Below, one piece after another: positions 21,406-33,761 of a stretch of 64,000 nt of DNA. The notes beneath the pieces are model-generated. The model searched no databases. It saw nothing but the letters and a program-made list of their open reading frames with translations, and was not told the DNA's origin. Position numbers and translations under genes: made by a program. Numbering within the stretch: position 1 is the first letter of the stretch; each line of letters begins with the position of its first letter. Source of the stretch: Madurella fahalii (Eukaryota > Ascomycota > Sordariomycetes > Sordariales); contig CM056874.1 of NCBI GenBank assembly GCA_029876055.1, positions 2,480,001 to 2,544,000 on the forward strand. The letters run 5' to 3'.

Positions 21406-22705
21406 ATGCAAGCACAAGGGCTGAATATCAAGCTCTCCCAATTTGGGGCTGAAATTCGCTCCAAGTATTTCTCATTCGCCGAGGGGTATCGGCCGCTCAA
21501 TCATGGGTCGTTCGGAACGATACCGAGAATGGTTCAGGAGTACCAACGACAGCTCCAACTCGAAACCTAAGCACGACCAGATACTTTCATCCGGTACAGT
21601 TACCTAAAGCTTCTCAAAGAGAGCCGATCAGCTGTGGCGCCTCTTCTTGGGGCTGAACCTGGTGAAGTTGTTCTGGTCCCAAACGCCACCACTGGCGTGA
21701 ATACCGTCCTTCGCAATCTGTCCTTCAACCAAGGGGATGTTGTTCTCTACTTCAACACTATCTACGGAGCATGTGCAAAAATCATACAAGCATTATCCGA
21801 GACCTGTCCGGTGTCGTCTCACCAGATCAACATCACCTATCCCATCGAAGATGACGAAATTGTGCGCCGGTTCCGCCTTGCCGCCGAGAAAGTAAAGGCT
21901 CAAGACAAACAGCCAAAGCTCGCCATGTTTGACACGGTTCTCACCTTTCCCGGTGCACGCTTTCCGTGGGAAGCACTGGTGGCAACTTGTAAGGAACTCG
22001 GCATTATGAGCCTCATTGATGGCGCCCACGGACTTGGCCATATCGACCTGACGAACCTCGGTGAAGTCGGGCCGGATTTCATGGTAAGCAACTGCTACAA
22101 GTATGCCTAACTCTCAAGTTTGAGGCCCTGACTACCTTGTACCAGTACTGACACTTTACAGGTGGCTCATGGTCCCTAGAGGGTGCGCTGTTTTGTATGT
22201 GCACTTCCGGAATCAAAAGCTGATATTGTCCACCCTTCCAACATCCTTGGGCTACGAGGCCAGAGATGATCGCGCAAAGATGGACCCGCTCGAGTACTTC
22301 TCCCGGCTCTTCGATAAAGTGTCGACAACAGACAACACGCCGTACTGCTGCATCCCCCTGGCGCTCAAGTTTAGGTCGGAAGTTTGCGGCGGCGAAGCCA
22401 GGATCCTTAAGTATTGCGAAGATATTGCACGTCAGGGCGGAGCTAAAATGGCTGAGATTCTGGACACCGAGGTCCTTGGGGGCTCATCAAGCTCGTTTCA
22501 GCATTGTTGTTTCACCAACGTGCGACTGCCCCTGACACTTGAGGATCTCGCTATCGACGAGAGCTGTGGACGAAAGGTTGCAAAGTGGATGCAGGAGCTC
22601 ACGCCTGCTGAGTACGAGACGTACCTCCCAATCAAGCTCTACGACGGCCAGTTCTGGTGCAGGATCAGTGGTCAGATTTACTTGACGCTCGATGATTTCG
22701 AGTAG
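21406..22705 (+). pseudogene. PLP-dependent aminotransferase class V (epimerase/desulfurase-like), one nonsense codon
   Basis: Exons 21406-22100 and 22162-22705 with a 61-nt intron (GTATGC, branch CTGAC, CAG). Fold-type I PLP enzyme of the isopenicillin-N-epimerase-like group. It shows the N-terminal PLNHGSFGTIP, the NATTGVNTVLRNL cofactor-phosphate region, the Asp region SLIDGAHGLGHIDL, and the Schiff-base lysine in SNCYKW, formed across the splice junction. A single TAA at 21568-21570 (codon 55) interrupts an otherwise clean frame; a Glu codon is likely there in relatives. The frame continues unshifted on both sides, so this is a young pseudogene, a polymorphic null or a base-call error. 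The substrate cannot be told. Confidence 0.8.
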
Positions 22706-23330
22706 GCTGCAAGGACTCTGCTTCAGCTCTGCGAACGTGCAAAAAAGGGGGAATGGGCATAACACGCATCGCCATTTAAGCGCCCAGGCAGTAAAAAGAG
22801 GTTTTGCGTTGAATAGTATCTTTAGGTGAAGGATTAGAAGTATTCCCATGACATCTTGGCTTACCCGAAAGAGATTGCGGATCGTAGTGAAATAAGGAGC
22901 TGCAACTATATTGCCAGCCAAGACCAATTTATACAAGAGATACATATAACATAAATAATAAAGGCTGGAATAAGGCTTTAAGATAAAGGTTAGGGTCGAG
23001 CCAAGGGTTATCCGCCAGGGTGAAACTAATTATCTCCCAAATCCACCAACAACCCTGCCTTCCAGTTTCTCGCACCCGGCGAAGTGTGTGAGCGAACTCG
23101 TGCCAGAGCTAGCCTTCTTACCACACCTCCTGACGCTGATCACTCGCTATGGATACAACTGGACCTCATACTTGTTTTGTCGATGGTTTGAACACAGTTA
23201 AAACGGGAGTCACGGCAGCGGAGATCAAAGATCTGCGTATTGAGTGGCATGTTTACAAGAGAGATCAACTCGACCGGTAAACAATCTAGTCTAATTTATT
23301 TCTCTCAACGTCCAGCTCTGTACACCGATC
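22706..23330. other. Convergent intergenic stretch, nothing supported
   Basis: It lies between the 3' ends of the PLP enzyme (plus) and the Hsp70-like gene (minus). Short frames only. Confidence 0.5.
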
Positions 23331-26203
23331 CTAAAACTCCACATTCGCAAGAGCAAACGTCTTGCCCTGGCACTCGACCGAAAAGGTCATGAGGGCTGGC
23401 TGGATGGTGACGACCAGCTCGTAGTGGATTGAGTAGTACTCGGAACCACTGGTGTCCATCCGTCTGACGAGCTGGCTCTTGTCCACGCCGCGGAGATCGC
23501 TCGTCAGGACACATTTCCTCCTCAGGCCTTTCCCCTCCCACGGAAACTGCGGCGGCAGATCCTCGTCCGACTCCTCTAGCTCGTCCTCGAATCGGAGATT
23601 GTCGGGTCCGTAATCGAGGGGGATGTCCCTGTAGCACGGGAACCGCACCTGGTCGTCCCGGTTCAGGTCGGACCCCTTCATGATGAACCACGTCATCTTG
23701 GGCACGCGCATCACGCCCTCGTTGGAGTCGGTAAACGTGTGCGCCGCCGCCGAGGCGGGGTGCTCGAGCGCGTTGTACTGCACGTTTGCGCGGACACCAA
23801 GGTTGGCCGGGGCTACGCTCGCGATTACGGAAGGTGTGTTTGGCATTTTGTAAAGGACTGCGCCTTTTACTACAGCGGCTTGCCTGTTTTATTTATAATT
23901 ACTGTTTAGTTTGGGGGGGGGGAACTGGTAGGTGGGGACCGGCGGGGGAAGGGTTTGGATTTGGCTCAGGGGAAGGACTTGGAGAGTGTTTGAGAGTTGA
24001 GAGTTGGTGAGTGGTGGTAGAAAGGGGGGGGTGAAAAAAGAGTGGGAGAAGAATGCAAAGGTGATGAGAATGGAGGTGGGATTGAAGTTGGAGAGAGGAT
24101 GTAATTAGGGTTAAAGAAAATGAACTTACGCGTCGTCGGGTCGGATAACTTGAATGGACTCTGAACTGACCATCTCTTCCAGTCGGCGACTGAGATACGG
24201 GCTGGCGCCGAAACCTCCGACGAGAAGGATGTACTGCAAACATTAGTCTCGAATTGACCTGGCGGAGCGAGTTGAAAAGGCAAGTACCTTTGGTCCGCGC
24301 CCCGTCTTCCGCTTCACCCCATTGATCTGCTGGCGCACGAGCTTCAGCGTCGCGGTGACCAGGGGGTTGAATATTTCCTCTAGGACATCACTACAGCGAT
24401 ATAAAGTAAGCATGGCTTCAATCAGCGGAGAGATGAGCGAGTAAATCGAGTACTTACCCTGTGATGGTGAGCGTGTTTTGGAATACGTTATTCTCCGGGT
24501 CATCCTTGATGTTGACCCCGGGAATGTTGATGATGTCGTCGACCCCTTCATCATCCTCATCACCGCCGTCGTCCCACTGCTCGGCCGAGCAGAAGTAGGG
24601 CTTGATCTTTTGGTCAAACTCGCGCATCACCGCGTTGAACGAGGTCCCGTCTCCGGATTTCATCTCTGAGAGGACGTCGTCACCGAGGATCTGGCGGAGG
24701 TAGCGCTCAAAGCCGTTGTTGATCATCAGGGATCCGACAGCGCCACCTGTTTTATTTTTTTTCTATTAGCTATTTGTTGTCAGATCATACAAGGACAACG
24801 CACCTGCCGCTGAGACAACTTCTTTGACCTGCATTCTCGGCTCTAGCAAGGTGATCTGGTACGAAATCAGATCGACGGTGCCGCCTCCTGCGTCGCACAG
24901 GACAAAGGTGTCGCCCTTCCGGAGCCCCCTGTTCTGGAAACCCTGCAGTGCGTACAGCGCGGCGGCTTCCGGTTCGGTGACCAGATCCCCGGGGCCCACA
25001 AGCTTCAGATCCAGATGGGCATCGCGGGCGGCGCACAGGGTGGCGCTCTTGGCCATGTCGGACCAAATGGCGGGCACGGTAATAACGAACTCCTTGGGCA
25101 GGGCGGCGACCTCGGCAACCTCGGCCTTGCGGATCTTGGCCATGGCGTGCTGGTACACGGCCCCGATATAATCGGCCACAATATTGACGGTGCTGCGGAA
25201 CAGGCGTTCCATCTCCACTTTTGCTGTCTCCTCATGAAAATGGACCATGTCGTCCTCGGCGGGTATGCCGGCGGCCTCGGTCCAAAACTCACGCTTGCTC
25301 GGGTCGAGACCCAGCTTGAACCCACGGATCACCCCATTGGCGTTGTCGTTGACCTTATAGCCCCAGTCGAAGTCGACATCCTTGACGTTGTTGTCCTTGA
25401 TGGCGCCGTACTTGATGATGGTGGGGATCTTTACAATGTCGTTCCGCCCACGGACGGCGCGGCCCGGCCACTCTTTGACGACCTTGATATGAGAGGGGTC
25501 GGATGTGAGGCCATAGGCAATTCTTGCTGATGTCAGCGGTGTGGGCTTGAAGACGGGGGCAGGCAAGTTACCCGGTGTAGGTCGTCCCAAAGTCGATACC
25601 AATGACCAGCTTGTTGCCGGCAACGCCGTGTTTGAGGCCCAAGCTCTTGAACGAATTCTTGACTGGCTTTGTTTCTCGCATGGAAATGGCGAATTTAGAC
25701 GTGGACATGTCGGATGCCACAGTCGATGCCCCAGTCTCTGAGATGGAAGTCGTCTTGGTCACTTTGGAGACCTTGGCGGGTGAGCTGACCATCTCATAAG
25801 AGTCGAATCTAGTGTAGGATATGCCAGCCGAGGAGTCTGAGGACTGGGACGTTGGCGCTTCGGAAATCTTGGAGGTGGACATCTCTGGCACCTTAGCCCA
25901 GGTAGTGTTGGGTGATGCGATTGGTACATCAGAAATGTCAACGGTCCCTGCGGCTTCGGCAACTACAGTGACTTCGGTAACCTCGGTCTCAGCGACCTCG
26001 GTAGCTTCTGCGACTTCAATGGCCTCGGTGACTTCGGTGGAAGCTGAGACACCAACCGTTGTCGAAGTTGAGTATGCATCAATAGACGACACTGGACCTG
26101 CTTTGCGTGCCGAAGTTGTGGTAGATAGGGGTAGTCCCGCCTTGAGACCATTCATGAACTGAGGCATTGCGGAGGGCATGATGGGCAAGGTGGTAACCGT
26201 CAA
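23331..26203 (-). CDS. Hsp70-family (HSPA12-like) protein with long low-complexity N-terminus
   Basis: Six exons: 26203-25572, 25522-24804, 24746-24458, 24390-24288, 24233-24130 and 23883-23331; all phases agree, giving 799 aa. The actin/Hsp70 ATPase core is intact: phosphate 1 IGIDFGTTYTG at about residues 201-211, DAGGGTVDL near 420, and the adenosine loop LVGGFGASPYL near 585. Introns are 49-67 nt except the last, about 246 nt. The first 200 residues are Ser/Thr/Val/Glu-rich with imperfect VTEAxEVAE repeats and are unusual for a chaperone. No canonical peptide-binding domain or C-terminal EEVD is present, placing it with the divergent fungal Hsp70s related to HSPA12, an expanded family of unknown clients. 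It is divergent from the gene at 27222. Confidence 0.88.
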
Positions 26204-27221
26204 GATCGTGTCTCTTGAAATGATTGATTAAAGGAAAAGAAGACTTATTGTGCTTGCCTGCGCTCCAGAATAGGCCGGAGTCGGCCCATCATATGAGTTC
26301 GAAAAGCGGCGACAGAGAGGCCTCCTTGGGCATCAAATTTACACAAATATTCAAAAACGGTCAACGATGCGGCAATGCCACAAGGATTTGTGTAATGCTG
26401 TTTCTCAACTCGAGTTTATCCACGTGTCAATGTCCTCAAGGGATACTAGTGAACTGAAATCTTGTTGGGCTTGGAGAAGCAAACGTGAGCCCCATGGCCC
26501 CAAACATTGAAAAGGGGGTTGGTGAAAGCCCGCATATCGAAGCAGCTGAGCGTTGGTTTGCCTTGGGCTTCAAGGCGTTCAACATGGTGAGCTGTCAATG
26601 CAAGGTCATCCACGTCGAAGAGCGTCGTCAGTGGCTTGCAGAATGCGAGCAACGGGGACCATTTGTTTGTCATGTGAGGTTGGGGCTGAGCGTAAATGGC
26701 TGCGTCCCAATCGGGCGTGCTGACCGCCGCTGGGTCAATGTAGCCCCAGCGCAGCCAACCCCCTTGCGAAGCTGTTGACTGAATGGTCAGAAACAATTGG
26801 GAAATACTGGCGACCTGGAGGGCTGAGCTTGCAGTGCATGAAATGGCTTCGTGATTACGGCCCAAGGCAGCGGGTACAGCCTCATCACTAGTAATTCTAC
26901 GGAGTGATAATTGTCACAAGTGTGAGTTGGGTTCTGATGCCCGACGTGCGATCCGATTGGGTGGTGTGTGCCAGCTCACAACTGCAGGCGCACTTGCCGG
27001 GGCCTCCCAGAGCCTTGCTATTCACCGAATGTAGACAGTCGTGAGTGTTTGTCTTCATGACGCATTTAGTGCCATCGTGGACAGTCATGCATCTTGCTGC
27101 CAAAGGAATTGAATCCTCTCACCTTACTGTCACAGCTTGCCATCTCGCCAAGTCCTTGCTCCTCCGTTTATCGGAAATTCGCTTCTAACTATCCATCTCT
27201 TCGGCGTGCCAAACAAACACC
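26204..27221. other. Divergent intergenic region, no supported gene
   Basis: It lies between the start codons of the Hsp70-like gene (minus) and the 858-aa gene (plus). A 139-codon minus-strand frame (26446-26865) is the longest open stretch but resembles nothing and has no clear start context. Both promoters should lie here; no heat-shock-element array was recognised. Confidence 0.45.
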
Positions 27222-29854
27222 ATGGGACAGAATTCGAATGGCAGCAGGCTCTCGCAGCCTCAGAGCGCGTCAGATAAACTTGTGACAACACCGGTTGTCA
27301 ACACACCCCCAACCCCGGGCAATACCGATAGCATAATCAAGCCACCTGTATTTGCTAATAGCAGAGACGTCAAACAGGCACAGGGTATTCCTCCCGCGAG
27401 TCATGCTCCCTCGAAGGAACAGACATCGTCAACAAACGGCGCAAAAGGCCAGTCGGGCCAGGTCGGGGAGACAACAATTGAAGGCATCGCTCCGGCTCCC
27501 AGACCTCCAAGTCCTACGGGCGTGATGACTTCAGCAATTGCCGGTGGAGCCCCCCTGACTCTCTCCACCACGGAAGAAGTACCCTCATCGTGCAAGACTG
27601 TCGTTGCGCCGCGTTCCAACAATCAAACCCAGCAGCACGACCCTAGCCCTGCTTCAAGAGGGCAAGAGCGGATCGACGAGTCCGCATCACAAGGGCCCCA
27701 GGCCGTATCCACGGATATCTCCGGGGAGACCACGCCGCCGGTCGTGAAGGAATCCGACCTCGCCTCACATCAGGGTGCGGAGACGCAACGACTCCCGTCC
27801 CTAGACATTGACGGGTACGTGCAGAAAGGAGAAGCAGGTGGAAACTCTCGGTCATCGGAGGGGAAAATTGAGCATCCTGCAACAAGAGGGAAGTTGGAGA
27901 GCCTCAGCACTCGGGCTGCAACGTCCACGGTGTCTCCCCGCAGCCCAACTCCTATCACAGCTCCAACAGCCCAGTCAAACAAGTCAACCACGACAACACT
28001 GCCGGTGCAGGTGGCTCCGGGATCGATGAAATCAGCCCAGCCAGCCCAGCCAGCCCAATCCGAACCTGCCTGGCCAGTCCAGACTGCCAAGACTACCGAG
28101 ATGTTACCGTCGACTCAAACATACCAGCCCATCCAGAGCCCGAAGGCTTCGTGGTCCGGCCAATCGACACATCTGAGTCAGCAAGCCCAGGCCAAAACGC
28201 AAGAGAATAGACCAACTCAGCCAACCCGGACCGCACAACCGATCCAGACTGGTCCATCAGCCAACACAGCTCGGTCACAGGAGTCAACCGAGCCAGTGAC
28301 CCCAAGCCTTTCGTTGACATTCTCATCGTCCTTGTCGTCGTCGCTGTCAGCAGCGCCATCCTCTTCAATTAGTGACATGTTTCAGAATGATGACGGATCC
28401 TCAAATGCCAGCGTATCGATGTCAACCGGTCTGTCGGGGCCCGACGTGGACCCTGCTGAGTTCCAGAGCCAGTTGAAGACCCTCCAGACTGATATGGACT
28501 GCGTCAAGGTCAAGGGTGACGAGACAGAGCAGCGCATCAACAGTTTGGAGAGGGAAATCCGCGGGCGACTGGAAAAGCTCGAGGAGGCCGTCGTCAAGGT
28601 CGAGCGACTTGAGGCAACCTTGGAGAGAGTCGATCGGCTTCATACCCACTTCAACCTAATCCAGGATCTGGAGGGTAAGCTTGCGATGAGGGTTGAGGTT
28701 CTTGAGGAAGGCTTCAAAAAGATGTATGATGCGGTCTTTCCTACCTCTCTGGGCCAATCTCTAGATCCTGGTGCGAGTGGCAAGACTGATACTTTGGGCT
28801 CGACCAACAACAACATACCAAGGCTAGCCGCCAATGATCCGGCGCTGGTCGACGATCTGACCAACAATTCACCATCAGATGCTGGCCTGGAACATCACAA
28901 CTCCGGTGACGATCCCAAGCCAACCGAGGATTCTGAGCCGAAGCATCAGCCGCCGACCATAAATGGGCCGGCAACTCCACTTTGCTTGGGCGGCGGTGAG
29001 CCCGACATCCCAGATGGCGAAATAGAAGAACTCTTCATGAGCTTGGAAAGCAAGATCCAGGCGCTGGTTCAACGCCACTTTGAATTTAACGTCGACAAGA
29101 CAACAGCCGCCAGCATCGCCAAGAGCCATTGGTCGTCAGGCTTCCCCAGCGACGATTGGGAAAACTCGGAGAGCTCGCCAAAGCTGGCGTGGTTTAGAAG
29201 TCTGGTTGCGAACCTAATCCATGCCGAGCTCTTCGCCAAGCCATTCTTCGGTTGCAGCGATGAGGCGATCGAGGGAGGGCTCGCGGGATTCGAGCGGCTC
29301 ATGGCGGGGGATGGCCAATCTACCAGTAAGCATCATCTCCGTCTCGCAACATCTCGCGCACCACTAATCGAATGTGCATAGTTGATGAGACACACAGGGA
29401 GGACATGACGATATGGCGAACTCTTACCGTAAAGATCATGGGTCGACTCCTCTTCCGAGAACAGCCTAAGGGAAGTAAGAAGCCCGAGCCTCACCGACGG
29501 CTGGCGGACAAGATCTATCAAGAGTTTTCAGCGGTCATCAGGCAGGGTCCAAAGACAATTAGGGTTCTCTCCCAGGTCTGCAGCAAGGCTATCGAGTGTG
29601 CGTTTGCGGTTCGGAAGAGCAGGTCGACCTATTTGTGGCTGCAGCCAATTCCACTCCGACGCGCCGGTGGTGCTGAGATTGAGATTTGTAATAAACGCCT
29701 GAGGGGAACAGGGCCAATCGCTAGTTCCGAGACGTACGATGTCGTCTTCATCGTCTTTGGCCCGGTCGTAAAGCATGATGCCGAGGTGGAGGAGGATGGA
29801 AAGACATTTAGCGACCGCATCATTCTGAGGAAAGCGCTAGTAGTGGTGGCATAA
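27222..29854 (+). CDS. Large low-complexity protein with coiled coil and C-terminal fungal domain, function unknown
   Basis: Two exons, 27222-29325 and 29382-29854 (56-nt intron, GTAAGC, branch CTAAT, TAG), 858 aa. Residues 1-390 are disordered: Pro/Ser/Thr/Gln-rich with runs such as AQPAQPAQ and a Ser cluster near 365-385. Residues of about 405-510 form a coiled coil (INSLEREIRGRLEKLEEAV). From about 605 a helical region starts at IQALVQRHFEFNVD and continues through the splice site (FAKPFFGCSDEAIEGGLAGF, then DMTIWRTLTVKIMGRLLF). This C-terminal part resembles a family of fungal proteins of unknown function (weak recall). The second exon also carries CNKRLRGTGPI and an acidic end. No signal peptide or membrane helix is present. 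Head-to-head with the Hsp70-like gene. Confidence 0.8.
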
Positions 29855-30477
29855 TGAGATAAGGAAGGAGCACACCTAATTATAGGAAATTTCCAGTCTC
29901 CCTTGTTCTCGCGTAGCTGTGAGCTGTGACAAGCGGAATCACCTCTGCGCCTTGTAAGAATGAATCCCACAGGAGCGAGTGCAACATCCCGCGACAAGCA
30001 ACGTGGAAACAATAATGCATTGTTGCTATCCAAAGACACTCTGAGCTGCATGCAAAAGATCTGAGTCCGCCGCCAATCAGCGGATACCAGGCTGATGGCG
30101 TCCGCTTCTGGAGGAACTAATCAGGAGCTGCATTCTAGTTGTCAAGTGACTCAAGTCCCGGACCATCGGATTGTTCGATGCCGAGAGATATCGACGATTC
30201 TCAAAACCGAGGGCATATGACGACGAAACGGAGTCAGGTGCTCATGTTGCACTGTTCGTTACTGTGGGCCGGGCAAAAATTGGATGCAGCTGCCACTGCT
30301 CTATAGTGAGCCAGAATGACAGGCCTTTGGGTTCTCATGAATGTCCAAATACTCTCTATAAGCACGGACCCACGATTGAACACACCCCACGATGGAACAC
30401 GCGCCCTCCCGACGCGCCAGCTTTTCAACGCGACACGGCTCAGCCATTTTTGCAGCAAACCATACCAAATTCAAAAT
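29855..30477. other. Stretch with no supported gene
   Basis: The 3' flank of the 858-aa gene, followed by short frames only; nothing recognised. Confidence 0.45.
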
Positions 30478-30990
30478 GGCCGCTGTCAAAGAGCAGAATG
30501 TCCAGTCCGCAATTGTTGGGGTCCGCCGGGGCATGTCCCAGCGGCAGGCCGCGGCTTTAATTATACGGCATCTTGCCTTCCACACTCTCCTACAGGCTCC
30601 GCGGCACGACACCGGTCAAAGAAAGCAAAATACCAGAGCAGCGGCTCCCTCCTGCACAAGATGACTTCCTTGACGATTGGTGTTTAAACGAGGAAAAGGC
30701 TAGCCGAGCCCCAGCAAGAAACAAGTAGTAGCCCTCGCGCAAGAGGTGCTACTTAAGGGCGGCGATAAACCCCATTAGCCCACGATGGATTGACCGCTAT
30801 TTGCGCCGCAATCCACGCGTTTACATCAAGAATTCAACCTTGTTGGACAGCACTTAGGTCCGTGGATCTACTCGTGAGGCATATAAATATTTCTCTGCTC
30901 GTTTGCGGTACCCAATCAACTTCAAACGCCTCATTCCGAAGAATATTAGCAATATGGACGAACACAACATGCAAGAACCCGAAACGCGCG
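30478..30990 (+). pseudogene. Fot1/pogo-type transposase fragment (N-terminal HTH)
   Basis: Plus-strand frames give AIVGVRRGMSQRQAAAL, then, one base shifted, YGILPSTLSYRLRGTTP, the Psq-type helix-turn-helix that opens Fot1/pogo transposases. It continues as AQDDFLDDWCLNEEKASRAP and, after stops, PRWIDRYLRRNPRVYIKNS, the CENP-B-type DNA-binding part. The DDE domain is absent. It is decayed by frameshifts and stops and is older than the element that follows it at 31069. Confidence 0.6.
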
Positions 30991-31068
30991 CTAGCAAAGT
31001 AATTAGCACCTCTCTATCAAATCAAGCCCTTTTTGAGAGCTCTAATAATACTACTTAGGTCTCTATTA

Positions 31069-32947
31069 ACGTACATTATCAGCGAGTGACCCATATCAGC
31101 GAGTGACCCATATCAGCGAGTGACCCACTTTCTACGCGACGCGACACCTCTACACTCAACAATACATTTCTCTACCATCCAAGATGCCTTCTTCGTCAAA
31201 AGAAGCTAGGATAATCTTGGCCCTCCAAGCTCTTCAAAACGATAAGAATCTAAGCGAACGAGCCGCAGCTAAGATTTATGAGGTCGACCGGAAGACTCTA
31301 GCCCGCCGACGCGCCGGCAAGCCTGCACGACACGACACTACGCCCAACTCGCGTAAGCTCACAGATCTGGAAGAGAAGGCAATAGTTCAGTATATAATTG
31401 AACTATCTGCACGTGCATTTCCGCCGAGACTATGTAGTGTGGAAGATATGGCCAACCAACTGCTACGCGTACGCGACGCGCCCCCTGTTGGCAAGCTCTG
31501 GGCACATCGGTTTGTCAAACGCCAGCCAGAGCTTCGTACGCGTTGGACATGTCGGTACGACTACCAGAGGGCCAAATGCGAAGATCCGAAAGTCATTAGC
31601 GAGTGGTTTGCCTTTATACGGAACGTTAAGGCCAAGTATGGTATCGTAGATGACGATATCTATAACTTCGATGAGACTGGGTTTATAATAGGCATCATCT
31701 TCGCGGGTATAGTAGTTACAACCTCCGATGGCCGTGGTAAGGCAAAGCTGGCTCAGCCTGGCAACCGCGAATGGGCAACGGTTATCCAGGGAGTCAATGC
31801 CCTTGGCTGGGCTATCCCTCCGTTTATCATCTTAGCCGCGTAATACCACCTCGCCAACTGGTATACCGAGTGCGACCTCCTAGCCGACTGGCGTATCGCA
31901 ATAACCGATAATAGCTGGACTACTAATGCGGTAGGACTAGATTGGATCAAGTACTTCGACTACTATACAGCGTCTTGGATAAAGGGCAAATACCGGTTAT
32001 TGATCCTCGACGGCTACGAAAGCCACCACTCGACCGAATTCGAGCTCTACTGCCAGAAGAACAATATTATCACACTCTATATGCCTCCGCATTCTTCATA
32101 CCTCCTATAGCCATTTGATATTGGCTGCTTTAGACTGCTGAAGCAGGTATACGGTCGCCAGATTGAAGATATAATGCGTATGTATATCAACCACGTCAGC
32201 AAGCTCGAGTTCCTCTACGCCTTTCGCAAGGCTTTCTTTACCTCTATTACTAAGAGAAATATTTAGGGCAGCTTTATAGGGGCCGGCCTTGTGCCGTACG
32301 ATCCAGAGAGGGTACTTTCTAAGCTGGATATCAAGCTTCGTACGCCAACACCCCCGACCTCACGGCCTGGTACTGCATAACCTTGGGTCTTCCAGACACC
32401 GTACAACCCCCGCGAAGCCGAATCGCAGTCAACGCTTATTAAGACTCGTATTTCCAACCATCAGAATAGCTCCCTAACCTCGATATTAGCTGCTGTAGAC
32501 CAGTTTACTAAGAGTACAATAGCTGTGATGTACCAGGTGGCCCTTCTTCAGACAGAGAACTCCGCGCTCCGTAAGGCCAACGAGGTATTAAGCAAGTGTC
32601 GGAGAGCTAAAAGAACATGCGTGCAGCTTGGAGGATCACTTGCAGTAAAAGATATAAAGGATCTAGTAGGTCAGGAGGCTGTGGTTGGGGAGGTGGCGCA
32701 AGAAAAGGAGCAAGATAGTGGTAGTGTACGGGAGGGTCGTACGAAGGTTCGGTGCTGTAGTATGTGCGGCAAGCCTGGCTATAACGCGCGTACTTGCCAG
32801 GAGGTTGCAGAAGCATCTGATTCAACTGTTTCTAATATGATTATCGTAGGTTCCTAGTATTGTTGTGTTGGAATTGATGGTGGTAGTAGGCAAGGTGGTG
32901 GGGGGTGGGTCACTCGCTGCTATGGGTCACTCGCTGATAATGTACGT
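31069..32947 (+). mobile_element. Fot1/pogo-type DNA transposon, 1879 bp, TA target duplication
   Basis: Terminal inverted repeats begin ACGTACATTATCAGCGAGTG at both ends, with flanking TA at 31067-31068 and 32948-32949. Sub-terminal copies of ATCAGCGAGTGACCC are present: three at the left end and two, inverted, at the right. It carries one transposase frame with four nonsense codons. A related copy on the other strand spans 51459-60717. Confidence 0.9.
31184..32857 (+). pseudogene. Fot1/pogo transposase with four nonsense codons
   Basis: 558 codons in one frame with stops at 31841-31843 (TAA), 32108-32110 (TAG), 32264-32266 (TAG) and 32378-32380 (TAA). The copy at 51459-60717 has Gln at the three positions it still covers intact, so C-to-T changes made those stops. 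Domains: N-terminal HTH (SERAAAKIYEVDRKTLARR), CENP-B-like part (VEDMANQLLRVRDAPPVGKL), and DDE with YNFDETGF, LILDGYESHHS and FDIGCF (DD-D type). A C-terminal leucine/charged coiled coil ends in a zinc knuckle CSMCGKPGYNARTC, where the expected His is Tyr. Confidence 0.88.
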
Positions 32948-32949
32948 TA

Positions 32950-33761
32950 TAAAGTATAGCAGTGTTGGAAGCCGGAAACTACAGCTCTGTATCGTGTTCA
33001 CAAGCGCTAGTCTCAGAGGCAATGATTTTCTCCAAAAAAGGAATTACAGCACGATTTTTACAGGTTAGAAGTAGCACTTTTCTTCTACAGACTAAAGCAA
33101 TAGCGATTTTGCACTTAAAGTCCATTGCTTATAGCGGGGGTCTATTTCATTAAGTTCTCCTACGTTATATCAAACATTATAGCGTTCCTCAGAATGACTT
33201 TTACATAGCTATAACAAAATATAATATCAGTTACAATGCAATATACCAGCGTATGTATACATCGAACTACCCAAGACCACCATTTGACCACCAGTTTGGC
33301 CACGTTGTCGTTGCCCCCACAACATGGCTTCCTGGATATTAATTTCCTCCCTGGTCTTCAACCCCTCTAGGCTCGCTTGTGCCATGGCCCATCAGGGGAG
33401 GGGCGCCAACGTCGCGGCCGCCCGGGAACCGGCTGGGGCTCCACGAACCGCCAAACATGTCACGGTGACACGAACTTCTTCGGGTTCAAGATCGGTGGCG
33501 CAAGTAGCTAGAGCCGGGGACGGGGAAGACGGGACGCTGGCAGAGGACTCAACATACCCGTAGAAAAATTCCAACCAAGTGCACGCCTCTGGATTGTTTC
33601 AGTTTATTTCTCTTCATAACGACGGCGAGCTGTCCGGCCGGGGAATTTATCCCCTGTTATAATTATACGTCAGACGAATCACCCTCAGAATCAGAGCCCC
33701 AAAATGCCCTTCGTCTACCTAATTATAACCACGTTTCCCATGTCTTGTTACTGCAGTGCGA
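32950..33761. other. Stretch with no supported gene
   Basis: Flank of the transposon and 3' flank of the secreted-repeat gene; only short frames. Confidence 0.45.

Noticed and set aside
25015..25530. 171-codon plus-strand frame in the Hsp70-like gene
   Set aside because: Antisense of exon 2, which carries clear ATPase motifs.
26446..26865. 139-codon minus-strand frame upstream of the Hsp70-like gene
   Set aside because: No family resemblance, start context or intron support; left as intergenic.
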